Shown here piece after piece: positions 16,273-24,774 of a stretch of DNA of 52,088 nt. The stretch comes from DATACN01 sp038215095. GTDB taxonomy: Bacteria > Actinomycetota > Thermoleophilia > Solirubrobacterales > Thermoleophilaceae. The stretch covers positions 1-52,088 of the forward strand of contig JBBQRG010000011.1 of assembly GCA_038215095.1 (NCBI GenBank). The letters run 5' to 3'. The notes beneath the pieces were generated by a model. That model was not told the origin of the DNA. It made no database searches and was given only the letters and a program-made list of their open reading frames with translations. Made by a program: the position numbers and the translations under genes. The stretch's first letter is position 1; the number at the start of each line of letters is the position of its first letter.

Positions 16273-19200
16273 TTGAAGCGCCATTCGCCCACGCAGGCCT
16301 ACCGCCCGCGCAGCGCTCCGAAGACAGTCGAGGACAAGGACGCCTGTGCGCTCTACGCGTCCGTGCACAAGCGCGCCGAGCCCACTCACGAGGCCATCGA
16401 GACGGCCCTCGTGGCGCTCGAGAAGATGCTCCACCGCGCCGGCAACGTGGACGGTGAGGGTGACGGCTGCGGCCTGCTGATCGACATACCGCGCGACATC
16501 TGGGCCGAGGAGGTCCGGACCGGCGGCCACGCGTCGAAGCTCGCGCTGGACACGCGTTTCGCGGTTGCGCACCTGTTCATCCCGCGCAAGGGCGGCAACG
16601 TCGCGCAGCTGCAGGCGCGGGCGCGCGAGATCCTGAGCCGTGGTGGCCTGCGCGTGCTGGCCGAGCGCGAGAACGTGGTGGACACCACGGCGCTGGGGCC
16701 TCAGGCGCGCGAGGAGGAGCCCGTCTTCTGGCAGCTCGGCGGGCTGATCGAGGACCCGCGCGAGTGCTTCGAGCTGATGATCCAGCTCGAGACAGAGCTC
16801 GACCTGCACGTGGCCTCCCTCTCCACGCACACCTGCGTCTACAAGGTCCTCGGCGCGCCGGCAGCGCTGGGGCGCTACTTCCCCGACCTGCTCGACGGGC
16901 GCGCGAAGACCGCCGCGGTCTACGGCCACAACCGCTACTCCACCAACACCTGGCCCTCGTTCAAGCGCGTGCAGCCCTTCGGCGTGCTCGGCCACAACGG
17001 CGAGATCAACACGATCGCCCGGCTGCGCCAGGAGGCGCGCATGGTCGGCGTGCCCATCACCGTCGACGGCTCGGACTCCCAGGACCTGAACCGCAGCGTC
17101 GAGTCGCTGATCAACCGCGACGGGCTCACGCTGGTCGAGACGATGGAGCTGGTGCTGCCGCCCATCGTCAACGAGATCAAGGGCATGCCGGGCGAGCTGC
17201 GCGGCTTCTACATGTACCTGCGCCAGGCCTTCGGCCCGTTCGCCCAGGGTCCGATCGCGCTGGTGGCGCGCCACGAGGACGAGTGCGTGTTCTCCGTGGA
17301 CGCGCTCGGGCTGCGCCCGCTCTGGCACGTCGACGGCGGCGACGCGCACGTGTTCTCCTCAGAGCCCGGCGTCGTGCCGCTGGCCGAGACCGTCGGCGAG
17401 CCGAAGCCGCTCGCCCCCGGCGAGAAGATCCTGGTCGCGATCGACCGCAAGAAGGGCGAGTCGCGCCTGCACGACCACTCCGAGCTGCAGCAGCTCTGCT
17501 TCCGGCGCTGGCGCCAGCGCACGGGAGCCGACGCCGACGCCGGCTTCGCGGGGGCCATCCTCACCGGCGGGCCGCGCTCGGGCTTCGAGGTCCCGGGCTA
17601 CACCAGCGCCGGGCCGTCCGAGCCGATCAAGGTCGAGGACCGCGTGCTCGGCGGCTTCGGCTGGCAGCGGGACGACATGAAGCTCGTGCAGCAGATGGCC
17701 ACCACGGGCCAGGAGCCGATCGGCTCGCTGGGCTACGACGGCCCGCTGGCCTGCCTCTCGCCCGAGCGCCAGAACCTGGCCGATTACTTCAAGGAGTCGG
17801 TGGCCGTGGTCACCAACCCGGCCATCGACCGCGAGCGCGAGGTCGAGCACTTCTCCTGCCGCGCGGTGTTCGGCTCACGCCCGGGCGTGCACGAGATCCC
17901 CGACGACCCGCGCACGATGGAGACCGCCTTCCCGGTGCTCTTCGGCGGCCACGACGGCCTCGCGCCGCTGTCGGACGTGGTCTACCGCGAGGTCGCGCGC
18001 GAGCACAAGACCTTCCTGCTCGAGGATCTCTGGGAGGCCTTCCGGGGGCGTGCCACCGTGCTCGACCTCTCGTGCCTCGAGTCCGAGGACACGAAGGGCG
18101 CGATCGAGCGCCTCAAGCACGAGGCCACGAGCGCGGTGCGCGGCGGCTCCGAGCTGCTCGTGCTCTCCGACCGCACGGCGTACGAGGGCGACCGCCGCTA
18201 CCTCGACCCGCACCTGGCGCTGGCCGCGGTGGACCTCGCGCTGCGCGAGCACTACGTCAAGTCGGGCGAGGTGAACCTGCGCCGCCGCTGCGGCGTGGTG
18301 CTGCGCGCGGCGGCGATCCGCAACGTGCACGACGTGATGGTGGCCCTCGGCCTCGGCGCCGACGGCGTCTGCCCGTACACGATGGTCGAGGTCGCGCTGG
18401 TGGACGACTACCGCACCGACGTGTCGAACCTGGCCGCGGCGCTGCGCAAGGGCATCGAGAAGGTCATCTCCACGATCGGCATCCACGAGGTGCGCGGCTA
18501 CGCGCGGCTGTTCGCGAGCATCGGCCTGCGGCCAGAGATCACGCAGGTGTTCGACACCCCCGCCTACTTCGGCTCGCCGACCGGCGGCACCGGCTTCGCC
18601 GCCCTCGACCGCGACGGCGACGAGCGCCAGCGAGTGCTGGCGGGGGAGGACGACTCCAAGCCCGCGAAGACCTTCCGCTTCTACCCGAAGGTCTACAAGG
18701 CCGCCATCGCGGCGGCCAACGAGTCGGGCAGCTACGAGGACTACTCGGAGAAGGTGCGCGAGCTGGAGCGCGAGCACCCGATTTCGCTACGCCACATCCT
18801 CGACCTGAAGTCGGACCGCCAGCCGATCCCGGTCGAGGGGGTCAGCGCCGGCGTCGGCCTGCACGACTACCCGATCGTGATCTCGTCGATGAGCTTCGGC
18901 TCGCAGGGCGAGGTGGCCTATCGCGCCTACGCCGAGGCGGCGAAGCGGGCGAACATCATCGCCATGAACGGCGAGGGCGGCGAGATCCAGGACATGTACG
19001 GCCAGTACCCGCTCTGGCGCGGCCAGCAGGTGGCCTCCGGCCGCTTCGGCGTGACCAGCGAGATGATCAACTCGTCCTACCTGGTGGAGATCAAGATCGG
19101 CCAGGGGGCGAAGCCCGGCGAGGGCGGCCACCTGCCCGCGAAGAAGGTCACGGAGAAGGTCGCCCAGGCGCGTAACGCCACCACCGGCACCGACCTGATC

Positions 19201-20901
19201 TCTCCCTCGAACAACCACGACCTCTACTCGATCGAGGACCTGGCGGAGCTGATCGACGAGCTGAAGACCGCCAACCCGGATGTGCGCGTCTCGGTGAAGG
19301 TGCCGGTGGTGCCGAACATCGGCACGATCGGCGTGGGAATCGCGAAGGCGGGCGCCGACATGATCACGCTGTCAGGCTTCGAGGGCGGCACCGGCGCAGC
19401 GCGCTCGCACGCGCTGCGCCACGTGGGCCTGCCGTCGGACATCGGCACCCGCGCGGTGCACCTGGCGCTGATGGAGGCCGGCATCCGCAACCGCGTGGAG
19501 ATCTGGGCCGACGGCGGCTACCGCCACGCCCACGACATCGCGAAGCTGCACTGCATGGGCGCCAACCGCGTCGGCTTCGGCACGCTGGCGATGGTCTCGA
19601 TCGGCTGCACGATCTGCCGCGGCTGCCAGCTCGACACCTGCCACGTGGGTATCGCCACGCAGATCGAGTCGAAGGAGGAGGCCGACCTCAAGGGCCTCAA
19701 GAAGTTCACCCCTCAGGAGTTCGAGCGGGCGGCCTCCAGCTCCGCGCGGTTCTTCACCGCAATGGGCGAGGAGGTGCGCGCCCTGACCGCCTCGCTCGGC
19801 TTCGAGAACGCCCAGGACCTCGTGGGCCGATCGGACCTGCTGGTCCAGGCGCGGGCGCTCGACGGGGTCGACGTGAACGAGCTGATCAAGCCGATCGACG
19901 AGATGCTCGACCTCGAGCCGCTCGACCTGCCCGTGCCCCAGGACGAGCGCGCGGCCGCCGGCCTGATCGCGGCGCGGCCGATCCGCATGAAGGCAAAGGC
20001 CGTGTCGTCGCAGCTGGCGGCGCTCGCGGCGCAGATCGGCTCCGGCACCGTGGTCGAGCAGGAGTGGGACGACGGCGACACGGGCCCCGTGGACTCCGAC
20101 GACCGCGTGCTCGGCACCGAGCTGGCCGGCGAGATCGCCCGCAGCCGCATCTTCAAGGGCGGGCCCGCGGCCACCGACGACACGCTCGCCAGACTGCACT
20201 TCAACGGCGGCTCGGTGACCGGCCAGGGCCTCGGCGCCTTCAACGTCTATGGCCTCGACATCACCGTCGAGGGCGGGGCCCAGGACGGCGTGGCGAAGAC
20301 GATGCTGGGCGGCAAGGTCGCGGTGATGAAGGGCAAGAACCGCAACGGCAAGCGCGTGAACGGCTCGGTGGGCAAGTCCTTCGCCTATGGCGCCCAGCGC
20401 GGGCGCCTGTTCGTCCAGGGCAGCGCCGACTCGCGCTTCTGCATCCGGCTGTCAGGGGCCGACGTGGTGATCGGCGGCGAGCCCTCGGAGCCGCTCGACG
20501 ACTCAAAGGGCTGCATCGCCGACCGCGCGAACCTCAAGGGCTTCGCCTTCGAGTACATGACCAACGGGCGAGCCGTGGTGCTGGGCGACCCGGGCCCGTG
20601 GTTCTGCGCCGGCCAGACCGGCGGGCGCGTGTACCTGCGGGTGAACGAGGAGTGGAACCTGACCCGCGAGGCGCTGGTGCTCCGCAAGGGCAAGGGGGCC
20701 AAGATCGCGATCGCGGACCTCGACGCCGAGGGCGAGCTGGACATCCAGGAGTTGCTGGGCCACTACGCGGACGAGCTGCGGGCCACCGACCAGGAGGACG
20801 AGGCGGACCGGATCATGGAGCTGGCCGGCGACGCGTGGTCGCACTTCGTGATGTCGGTGCCCGAGCAGGAGCAGACGGACCCGAGCGTGTCGACCGAGTA
20901 G
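16273..20901 (+). CDS. gltB: Glutamate synthase large subunit
   Basis: Converts glutamine and 2-oxoglutarate to two glutamates; 1542 residues, full family length. The catalytic Cys is predicted at C25 (DACALYAS) after removal of a 24-residue propeptide. The N-terminal class-II amidotransferase domain spans about 25-430 (YGHNRYSTNTWPS, GHNGEINT). The FMN/2-oxoglutarate domain spans about 830-1200. A 3Fe-4S motif C-x5-C-x4-C is C1112, C1118 and C1123. A GXGXG beta-helix domain fills about 1260-1480. The small subunit gltD, usually adjacent, is absent on both sides. A large hairpin follows. Confidence 0.95.
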   Translation: MKRHSPTQAYRPRSAPKTVEDKDACALYASVHKRAEPTHEAIETALVALEKMLHRAGNVDGEGDGCGLLIDIPRDIWAEEVRTGGHASKLALDTRFAVAHLFIPRKGGNVAQLQARAREILSRGGLRVLAERENVVDTTALGPQAREEEPVFWQLGGLIEDPRECFELMIQLETELDLHVASLSTHTCVYKVLGAPAALGRYFPDLLDGRAKTAAVYGHNRYSTNTWPSFKRVQPFGVLGHNGEINTIARLRQEARMVGVPITVDGSDSQDLNRSVESLINRDGLTLVETMELVLPPIVNEIKGMPGELRGFYMYLRQAFGPFAQGPIALVARHEDECVFSVDALGLRPLWHVDGGDAHVFSSEPGVVPLAETVGEPKPLAPGEKILVAIDRKKGESRLHDHSELQQLCFRRWRQRTGADADAGFAGAILTGGPRSGFEVPGYTSAGPSEPIKVEDRVLGGFGWQRDDMKLVQQMATTGQEPIGSLGYDGPLACLSPERQNLADYFKESVAVVTNPAIDREREVEHFSCRAVFGSRPGVHEIPDDPRTMETAFPVLFGGHDGLAPLSDVVYREVAREHKTFLLEDLWEAFRGRATVLDLSCLESEDTKGAIERLKHEATSAVRGGSELLVLSDRTAYEGDRRYLDPHLALAAVDLALREHYVKSGEVNLRRRCGVVLRAAAIRNVHDVMVALGLGADGVCPYTMVEVALVDDYRTDVSNLAAALRKGIEKVISTIGIHEVRGYARLFASIGLRPEITQVFDTPAYFGSPTGGTGFAALDRDGDERQRVLAGEDDSKPAKTFRFYPKVYKAAIAAANESGSYEDYSEKVRELEREHPISLRHILDLKSDRQPIPVEGVSAGVGLHDYPIVISSMSFGSQGEVAYRAYAEAAKRANIIAMNGEGGEIQDMYGQYPLWRGQQVASGRFGVTSEMINSSYLVEIKIGQGAKPGEGGHLPAKKVTEKVAQARNATTGTDLISPSNNHDLYSIEDLAELIDELKTANPDVRVSVKVPVVPNIGTIGVGIAKAGADMITLSGFEGGTGAARSHALRHVGLPSDIGTRAVHLALMEAGIRNRVEIWADGGYRHAHDIAKLHCMGANRVGFGTLAMVSIGCTICRGCQLDTCHVGIATQIESKEEADLKGLKKFTPQEFERAASSSARFFTAMGEEVRALTASLGFENAQDLVGRSDLLVQARALDGVDVNELIKPIDEMLDLEPLDLPVPQDERAAAGLIAARPIRMKAKAVSSQLAALAAQIGSGTVVEQEWDDGDTGPVDSDDRVLGTELAGEIARSRIFKGGPAATDDTLARLHFNGGSVTGQGLGAFNVYGLDITVEGGAQDGVAKTMLGGKVAVMKGKNRNGKRVNGSVGKSFAYGAQRGRLFVQGSADSRFCIRLSGADVVIGGEPSEPLDDSKGCIADRANLKGFAFEYMTNGRAVVLGDPGPWFCAGQTGGRVYLRVNEEWNLTREALVLRKGKGAKIAIADLDAEGELDIQELLGHYADELRATDQEDEADRIMELAGDAWSHFVMSVPEQEQTDPSVSTE

Positions 20902-20914
20902 CGCTTGGGCGGCG

Positions 20915-20982
20915 GGCGGCCGCTCGGCACTCCCCCTCGGGGCGACAGCGAGCACCCCTCGGGGGAGTGCCGATCGGCCGCC
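20915..20982. terminator. Long inverted repeat, likely gltB terminator
   Basis: Arms 20915-20936 and 20961-20982 pair over 22 bases with one mismatch; within the 24-base loop GGGG and CCCC can pair further. It begins 14 bases after the gltB stop. The near-perfect symmetry means it would also stop transcription coming from the other side. Confidence 0.65.
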
Positions 20983-21163
20983 TCAACCGCGGCTGTAGTG
21001 CGGTCGCCTGTGGCTCGGTTGCGCTTGCCGGGCCGCGGGCCCAGTCGCGCGTCACGAAGGAACCAGGCGCCGCGGCGTAGAGCGTTCTCGGGTGGCAATA
21101 CCACTGTCCGGTCGCGCCAGACAGTCGGCTGCGGGAGTGCGCATCGGGAGCCCGTCGCCACGG

Positions 21164-21176
21164 CCGCTTTTCGCGC
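21164..21176 (+). repeat. 13-base direct repeat, copy 1
   Basis: CCGCTTTTCGCGC; identical to 21252-21264. The two copies flank the inverted repeat at 21181-21230. CGCTTT here can also pair with AAAGCG at 21177-21182. Confidence 0.6.
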
Positions 21177-21180
21177 AAAG

Positions 21181-21230
21181 CGTGAACGTCCAGTTTGTAC
21201 CCCTATAGCGGTACGAAATGGACGTTCACG
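21181..21230. repeat. 21-bp inverted repeat with 8-base loop
   Basis: Arms 21181-21201 and 21210-21230: 12 outer pairs are perfect (CGTGAACGTCCA), then one mismatch and one G-T pair within the next nine. The loop is CCTATAGC. It lies far from either gene end (280 bases from gltB, 128 from the cupin stop), so it is not an ordinary terminator. It could be a non-coding RNA, a dispersed repeat or a protein-binding palindrome. Confidence 0.65.
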
Positions 21231-21251
21231 ATCGTGCGGTCCCGCCGGCAT

Positions 21252-21264
21252 CCGCTTTTCGCGC
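21252..21264 (+). repeat. 13-base direct repeat, copy 2
   Basis: CCGCTTTTCGCGC; identical to 21164-21176. A shorter related string with CGCGCGAAGCG occurs about 30 bases further on. Confidence 0.6.
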
Positions 21265-21357
21265 GCGGCGATGGAGCGCGAACGCCGCTGGTTCTCGCGC
21301 GAAGCGACGGTGGGGCCAGCCTGTTTAGCCTCTTTACGCGTCCGCCTTGCTTGAGGC

Positions 21358-21849
21358 TCAAAGTGGATCCGAGTGCGCCAGTGGCGGTCCTAGGACTTCC
21401 AACGCCTGCGTTTCGCGTCCTAGCCGGGCGAAGGCCTCGGGTCCCCGCTCGTGAGGCGGCAGCTCGGCGTAGCGCAGGAAGAGCTGCTCGAACCCGATTG
21501 CGGCCGGCATCACCGTGGCGAAGAAGCGTGCCACCGTGTCGCCCACGTTCTGCCAGGTGTGCGGCGTCCCGCGCGGGATGTACACGAACGTTCCTGGCGG
21601 CGCGTCGATCAGCTCGTCCGCGAGCTTGACCCTGAACATCCCTTCGAGGGTGTAGATCAGCTCGTCCTGCTCCCGGTGCACGTGCAAGGGCGGACCCTCG
21701 CCCGGGACGTTGATCGTCTCGATCGCAGTGAGTGCACCGCCGCTGGTGGCATGCGTGGCCTTGAAGGTCAGAACACCGCCGAGCGGGTTCTCGACCGAAA
21801 GGCCCTCCCCCGGCGGGACAGCGACAGGGACGATGGCAAGGTCAGACAT
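21358..21849 (-). CDS. Cupin-domain protein
   Basis: 163 residues with one conserved beta-barrel cupin. The metal-binding motif PPLHVHREQDELIYTLEG gives two His and a Glu (HxH...E), and the second motif supplies the His of PRGTPHTWQN. Such proteins act as dioxygenases, isomerases or sugar-binding proteins; the reaction here is unknown. The ATG at 21849 is chosen over an in-frame TTG ten codons upstream because family members begin just before the first strand. Divergent from the DUF5996 gene. Confidence 0.8.
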   Translation of the reverse strand: MSDLAIVPVAVPPGEGLSVENPLGGVLTFKATHATSGGALTAIETINVPGEGPPLHVHREQDELIYTLEGMFRVKLADELIDAPPGTFVYIPRGTPHTWQNVGDTVARFFATVMPAAIGFEQLFLRYAELPPHERGPEAFARLGRETQALEVLGPPLAHSDPL

Positions 21850-21964
21850 CTTGTACCCCGCGAGCCTCGCATCCTGCAAGCCTGCGAGTCAACAGGCGCT
21901 TCCGCCGAGAATCCACTCGCTAGCCACGGCCACTCTCGCGTGAAAGCCCTAGTCAGCTTTTCGG

Positions 21965-21993
21965 TTGAGCGATCCTGCTCTGGCGACTAGCGT
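21965..21993 (+). promoter_or_regulatory. Promoter of the DUF5996 gene, leaderless
   Basis: TTGAGC (21965-21970) and TAGCGT (21988-21993) are 17 bases apart, a canonical spacing. The ATG at 22000 lies exactly where transcription should begin. TAGCGTTCGGCC also precedes the start of the gene ending at 23386. Confidence 0.6.
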
Positions 21994-21999
21994 TCGGCC

Positions 22000-22920
22000 A
22001 TGCCCAGCAACTGGCCGGCGCTTTCCTACGAGGCGTGGAGCGGGACGTGCGACACGCTTCACGCTCATACCCAGACCCTCGGCAAGCTGGCGGTGGCGCT
22101 CGCCCCGCCCGAGCCACAGCTCCAGCATGCCGCCCTGCGCCTGACCGCGCGGGGCTGGGAGACGCTCGCGCTGCCGGCCCCCGACAGCTCGGGCGCGATC
22201 GTCGTGGCCCTCGACCTGCGCACACATGAGGCGGTGGTCGAGCACAGCGACGGGCGCGCGCAGCGCGTCGCGCTCGCCCCGGACCGACCTGTCGGTGAGG
22301 TCACGCGCGAAGTGCTGCAGGCGGCCCGCGGCCTGGCAGGCCACTTCGAGATCAACGCGACGCCACAGGAGGTGGCTTGGAGCGTGCCGCTCGACGAGGA
22401 CGACGAGCACAGGCACTACGACCCGGGGCAGGCGGCCTCCTACTTCGCCGCAGCGACCAACGCCGCGCTGGTTCTCGCCGACTTTCGGGCCCCGTATCGC
22501 GGACGTTCGACGCCGGTCAACGCGTGGTGGGGTTCGTTCGACCTGGCGGTGAGCCTCTTCTCCGGCGAGCCGGCCGATCCCCCGTCCGGCGACTTCATCA
22601 TGCGGAACTCGATGGACGCCCAGGAGGTGGCCGTGGGCTGGTGGCCCGGCGATGCGCAACGCGACAGCGCGGCGTTCTACGCCTATGCGCATCCCGCGCC
22701 GGAGGGCTTCGCGGAGGCCACTCTCTCGCCAGCTTCCGCACGCTGGGAGGCTTCGCTCGGCGAGTACCTCCTGGACTGGGACGACGTGCGCGCGAGCCCG
22801 GATCCGCACGGGTTCGCAGTCGAGTTCGCCCGTTCGGCGTTCCGCCACGCCTGCCTCGTCTGCGAATGGGATCCGACGCTCCTCTCCAGCGCCGAGGGAA
22901 GGCCGCCGCCGGTCGCGTGA
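22000..22920 (+). CDS. DUF5996 family protein
   Basis: 306 residues, cytoplasmic, function unknown. The N-terminus (YEAWSGTCDTLHAHTQTLGK, then APPEPQLQHAALRLTARG) matches the DUF5996 family as I know it. A central segment with YFAAATNAALVLADFRAPYR and a Trp-rich C-terminal half (NAWWGSFDLAVSLFSG, VAVGWWPGD) follow. No catalytic motif is recognised. It is a single-gene transcript by layout, divergent from the cupin gene and followed by an NTF2-like gene after 58 bases. Confidence 0.75.
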   Translation: MPSNWPALSYEAWSGTCDTLHAHTQTLGKLAVALAPPEPQLQHAALRLTARGWETLALPAPDSSGAIVVALDLRTHEAVVEHSDGRAQRVALAPDRPVGEVTREVLQAARGLAGHFEINATPQEVAWSVPLDEDDEHRHYDPGQAASYFAAATNAALVLADFRAPYRGRSTPVNAWWGSFDLAVSLFSGEPADPPSGDFIMRNSMDAQEVAVGWWPGDAQRDSAAFYAYAHPAPEGFAEATLSPASARWEASLGEYLLDWDDVRASPDPHGFAVEFARSAFRHACLVCEWDPTLLSSAEGRPPPVA

Positions 22921-22978
22921 GTGACCCTTCGCACAGAGCAAGCCGGAAGGACGCCCGCCGGGCCGCGTCTTCCTGATC

Positions 22979-23389
22979 ATGCCCGCAACCGACAACATCG
23001 AGCTCGTCCGCAGGAGCTTCGCGGCGATCAGTGCCTGGGACGTCGACGGGCTTCTGCGGCTCTACGACCCCGACGTGGAGCTGCTTCCGCTGACGGGAAC
23101 CCGTGTCGAGACCGGGGGATACGTGGGTCACGACGGCGTGCGCGACTACATGGCCGAGGCCGAGGGCCTATGGGCCGTGCTCGAGCCGGAGGGCTGGGCC
23201 TACAGGGACCTCGGCGACCGCGTCCTGGTCACGGGCCACTGCCGGGTCCGCGGCCGTTCCAGCGGAGCCGAGAGCGATCCCCCGTGCTCCTGGGTGATCC
23301 ACGTGTCCGACGGCAAGATCGTCTCGCACACGGCGTGCCCGACCTATGAGGAAGCGGCCGAGCTGGCCCGGGCGCCTCGCGCGGCCTAG
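22979..23389 (+). CDS. NTF2-like (SnoaL-type) protein
   Basis: 136 residues forming a single cone-shaped NTF2-like fold: IELVRRSFAAISAWDVDGLL then LYDPDVELLPL and a C-terminal DGKIVSHTAC strand. Members are small isomerases, hydrolases or ligand binders; no substrate can be assigned. ATG start. The TAG stop shares CTAG with the stop of the convergent gene. Confidence 0.75.
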   Translation: MPATDNIELVRRSFAAISAWDVDGLLRLYDPDVELLPLTGTRVETGGYVGHDGVRDYMAEAEGLWAVLEPEGWAYRDLGDRVLVTGHCRVRGRSSGAESDPPCSWVIHVSDGKIVSHTACPTYEEAAELARAPRAA

Positions 23390-24027
23390 TTGCCGAAGAT
23401 CGCGAACTGCTTGTAGGGCGCTTCGGCCTGGGCCGCCACGAACGTGCCCTCGACCCGGATCTCCGCCTCGGCGGGCGCTTCGCCGCGCATGCGTTCCGCG
23501 AGCTCGTTGGCCGCGTCCTCGTTCACCGCGCCGAGCAGGATGTACTTCCAGCGGCGTACGTGCGGCAGCCCCTCCTCGTCGAGGCGCTTCGAAAGCTCGG
23601 TCGCGGCGTGCCAGCTCGGCAGCGAGACCCTCACCTCGAACTCCCCGTAGCCGCGCTCCTCTGCTTCCCGCGCCTCCTGCGCCATCCGCTCCGCGTGCTC
23701 GGCGGCACGCTCGTCGTCGGTCTCCGGCATGGACTGCGCGGCGTCCTCCCATTGATCCTCGACCGGGTGCCAGCGGTCGAGCGCGATCTCGGCTTCCCAA
23801 TCCTCTCGCTCGAGCTCCTTGCGCACCGCTTGCTCGGCCTGCCTGGCGGCCTCCGCGGTGTCGGCGTAGAGGAAAACGTCGGCGCCGTCCCTGCTGACCG
23901 CGACCCGGCCCGCGAGCTGTTGCTCCACCTTGCGGTCCAGCTCCAACGCGTGCAGCGTCTCGACGAGATGGACCCCGCGATCCTCGTTCGCGAGCACGAC
24001 GTGCACCCGCCAGTCCTGGTCCGCCAT
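23386..24027 (-). CDS. Acidic cytoplasmic protein, unknown function
   Basis: 213 residues, no family recognised. Two alpha/beta segments resemble each other in layout: WRVHVVLANEDRGVHLVETL at the start and VRVSLPSWHAATELSKRLDE in the second half. They are joined by a highly charged helix rich in Glu and Ala (about 95-130). The pattern suggests two small ACT- or ferredoxin-like units, but this is a guess. The ATG follows 10 bases after the upstream HAD stop, and a TAGCGT -10 overlaps that stop. Confidence 0.65.
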   Translation of the reverse strand: MADQDWRVHVVLANEDRGVHLVETLHALELDRKVEQQLAGRVAVSRDGADVFLYADTAEAARQAEQAVRKELEREDWEAEIALDRWHPVEDQWEDAAQSMPETDDERAAEHAERMAQEAREAEERGYGEFEVRVSLPSWHAATELSKRLDEEGLPHVRRWKYILLGAVNEDAANELAERMRGEAPAEAEIRVEGTFVAAQAEAPYKQFAIFGN

Positions 24028-24034
24028 CGGCCGA

Positions 24035-24040
24035 ACGCTA
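24035..24040 (-). promoter_or_regulatory. Putative -10 hexamer (TAGCGT) overlapping a stop codon
   Basis: The TAG stop of the HAD gene (24040-24038) is the first half of TAGCGT, which ends 8 positions before the ATG at 24027. The following bases match those before the DUF5996 start. Confidence 0.4.
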
Positions 24041-24727
24041 TCGGACGCGTTCCAGCCGTTCTACGAGCTCGAGCAGGTCGGCGACGGACTCGTCGGCGTC
24101 GGGATCCTCGCGCGCTTCGGAGCCCGGTCCGTATTCGAGGGGCCGGTCCACGAGGGCGGTGCGAAGCCCGGCGTTGCGCGCGCCAGCGAGGTCCCAGGGG
24201 TGGGATGCGACCAGCATCAGCTCGGCGGGCTCCACTCCCAGCAGGCGGGCGCCGGTCAGGTACACCTCGGGGTCGGGCTTGTAGACGTGCGCCAGCTCGG
24301 CCGAGATCAGGCAGTCGAATCGCAGGTCGCCGTGACGCGCGAGGTCCACGAGCAGCGCGACGTGGCCATTGGAGAGGGCCGCCACCGGGCGCTCGCTCCG
24401 CAGTGCCTCGAGCCCCGCTCGGACGTCGGGCCACGGGTCGAGGCGGTGCCACGCACGCACGAGCCGGCTCCGCTCCTCGGCCGGAAGGTCCAGGCCCTGG
24501 GTGGTGAGGACATCGTCGAGGGTCACATGGTGGAGCTCGTCGAAGTTGCCCCACGGCCGCGACCCGTCGTTGACCTCGCCGAGGATGGGGGCGTAGCGAG
24601 CGCGCCATGCATCGGCCAGCTCCTCCGGATCGCCGTCGACCCCACTCGACCGAAAGGCTTCCGCGATGCCCGACCGCCAGTCCACGAGGGTCCCGAAGAC
24701 GTCGAACGCCAGCGCGTTGATGGCCAC
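24038..24727 (-). CDS. HAD-superfamily hydrolase, 2-haloacid dehalogenase type
   Basis: 229 residues with the type-II haloacid dehalogenase layout. The nucleophile is D9 in FDVFGTLVD; SNGH is motif II; the Lys of YKPDPEVY is motif III; VASHPWDLAGARNAG is motif IV. It may remove halide from 2-haloacids or act as a phosphatase; the dehalogenase-like motifs favour the former but substrate is unproven. The GTG at 24727 has TACCCT ending 7 positions upstream and starts right at the fold. It is divergent from the LuxR-type regulator. Confidence 0.85.
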   Translation of the reverse strand: MAINALAFDVFGTLVDWRSGIAEAFRSSGVDGDPEELADAWRARYAPILGEVNDGSRPWGNFDELHHVTLDDVLTTQGLDLPAEERSRLVRAWHRLDPWPDVRAGLEALRSERPVAALSNGHVALLVDLARHGDLRFDCLISAELAHVYKPDPEVYLTGARLLGVEPAELMLVASHPWDLAGARNAGLRTALVDRPLEYGPGSEAREDPDADESVADLLELVERLERVR

Positions 24728-24733
24728 CCGCCG

Positions 24734-24739
24734 AGGGTA
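24734..24739 (-). promoter_or_regulatory. Putative -10 hexamer (TACCCT) for the HAD gene
   Basis: TACCCT on the minus strand is separated from the GTG at 24727 by six bases, giving a leaderless start. Confidence 0.4.
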
Positions 24740-24761
24740 CAGTCCGGCTAGCGTTGAGCCT

Positions 24762-24767
24762 GGAGGT
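24762..24767 (+). promoter_or_regulatory. Ribosome binding site deciding the LuxR-type start
   Basis: GGAGGT stands 7 bases before ATG 24775, favouring it over an in-frame TTG at 24754. TAGCGT at 24749-24754 may be the -10. Confidence 0.75.
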
Positions 24768-24774
24768 GAACGAG

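Larger units (their letters stand above)
20902..21357. other. Intergenic spacer with hairpins, no gene seen
   Basis: The 456 bases between gltB and the cupin gene show no convincing reading frame. They hold a 22-bp terminator-like hairpin (20915-20982), a 21-bp hairpin (21181-21230), and 13-base direct repeats flanking the latter. The rest shows nothing I can name. Confidence 0.6.
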
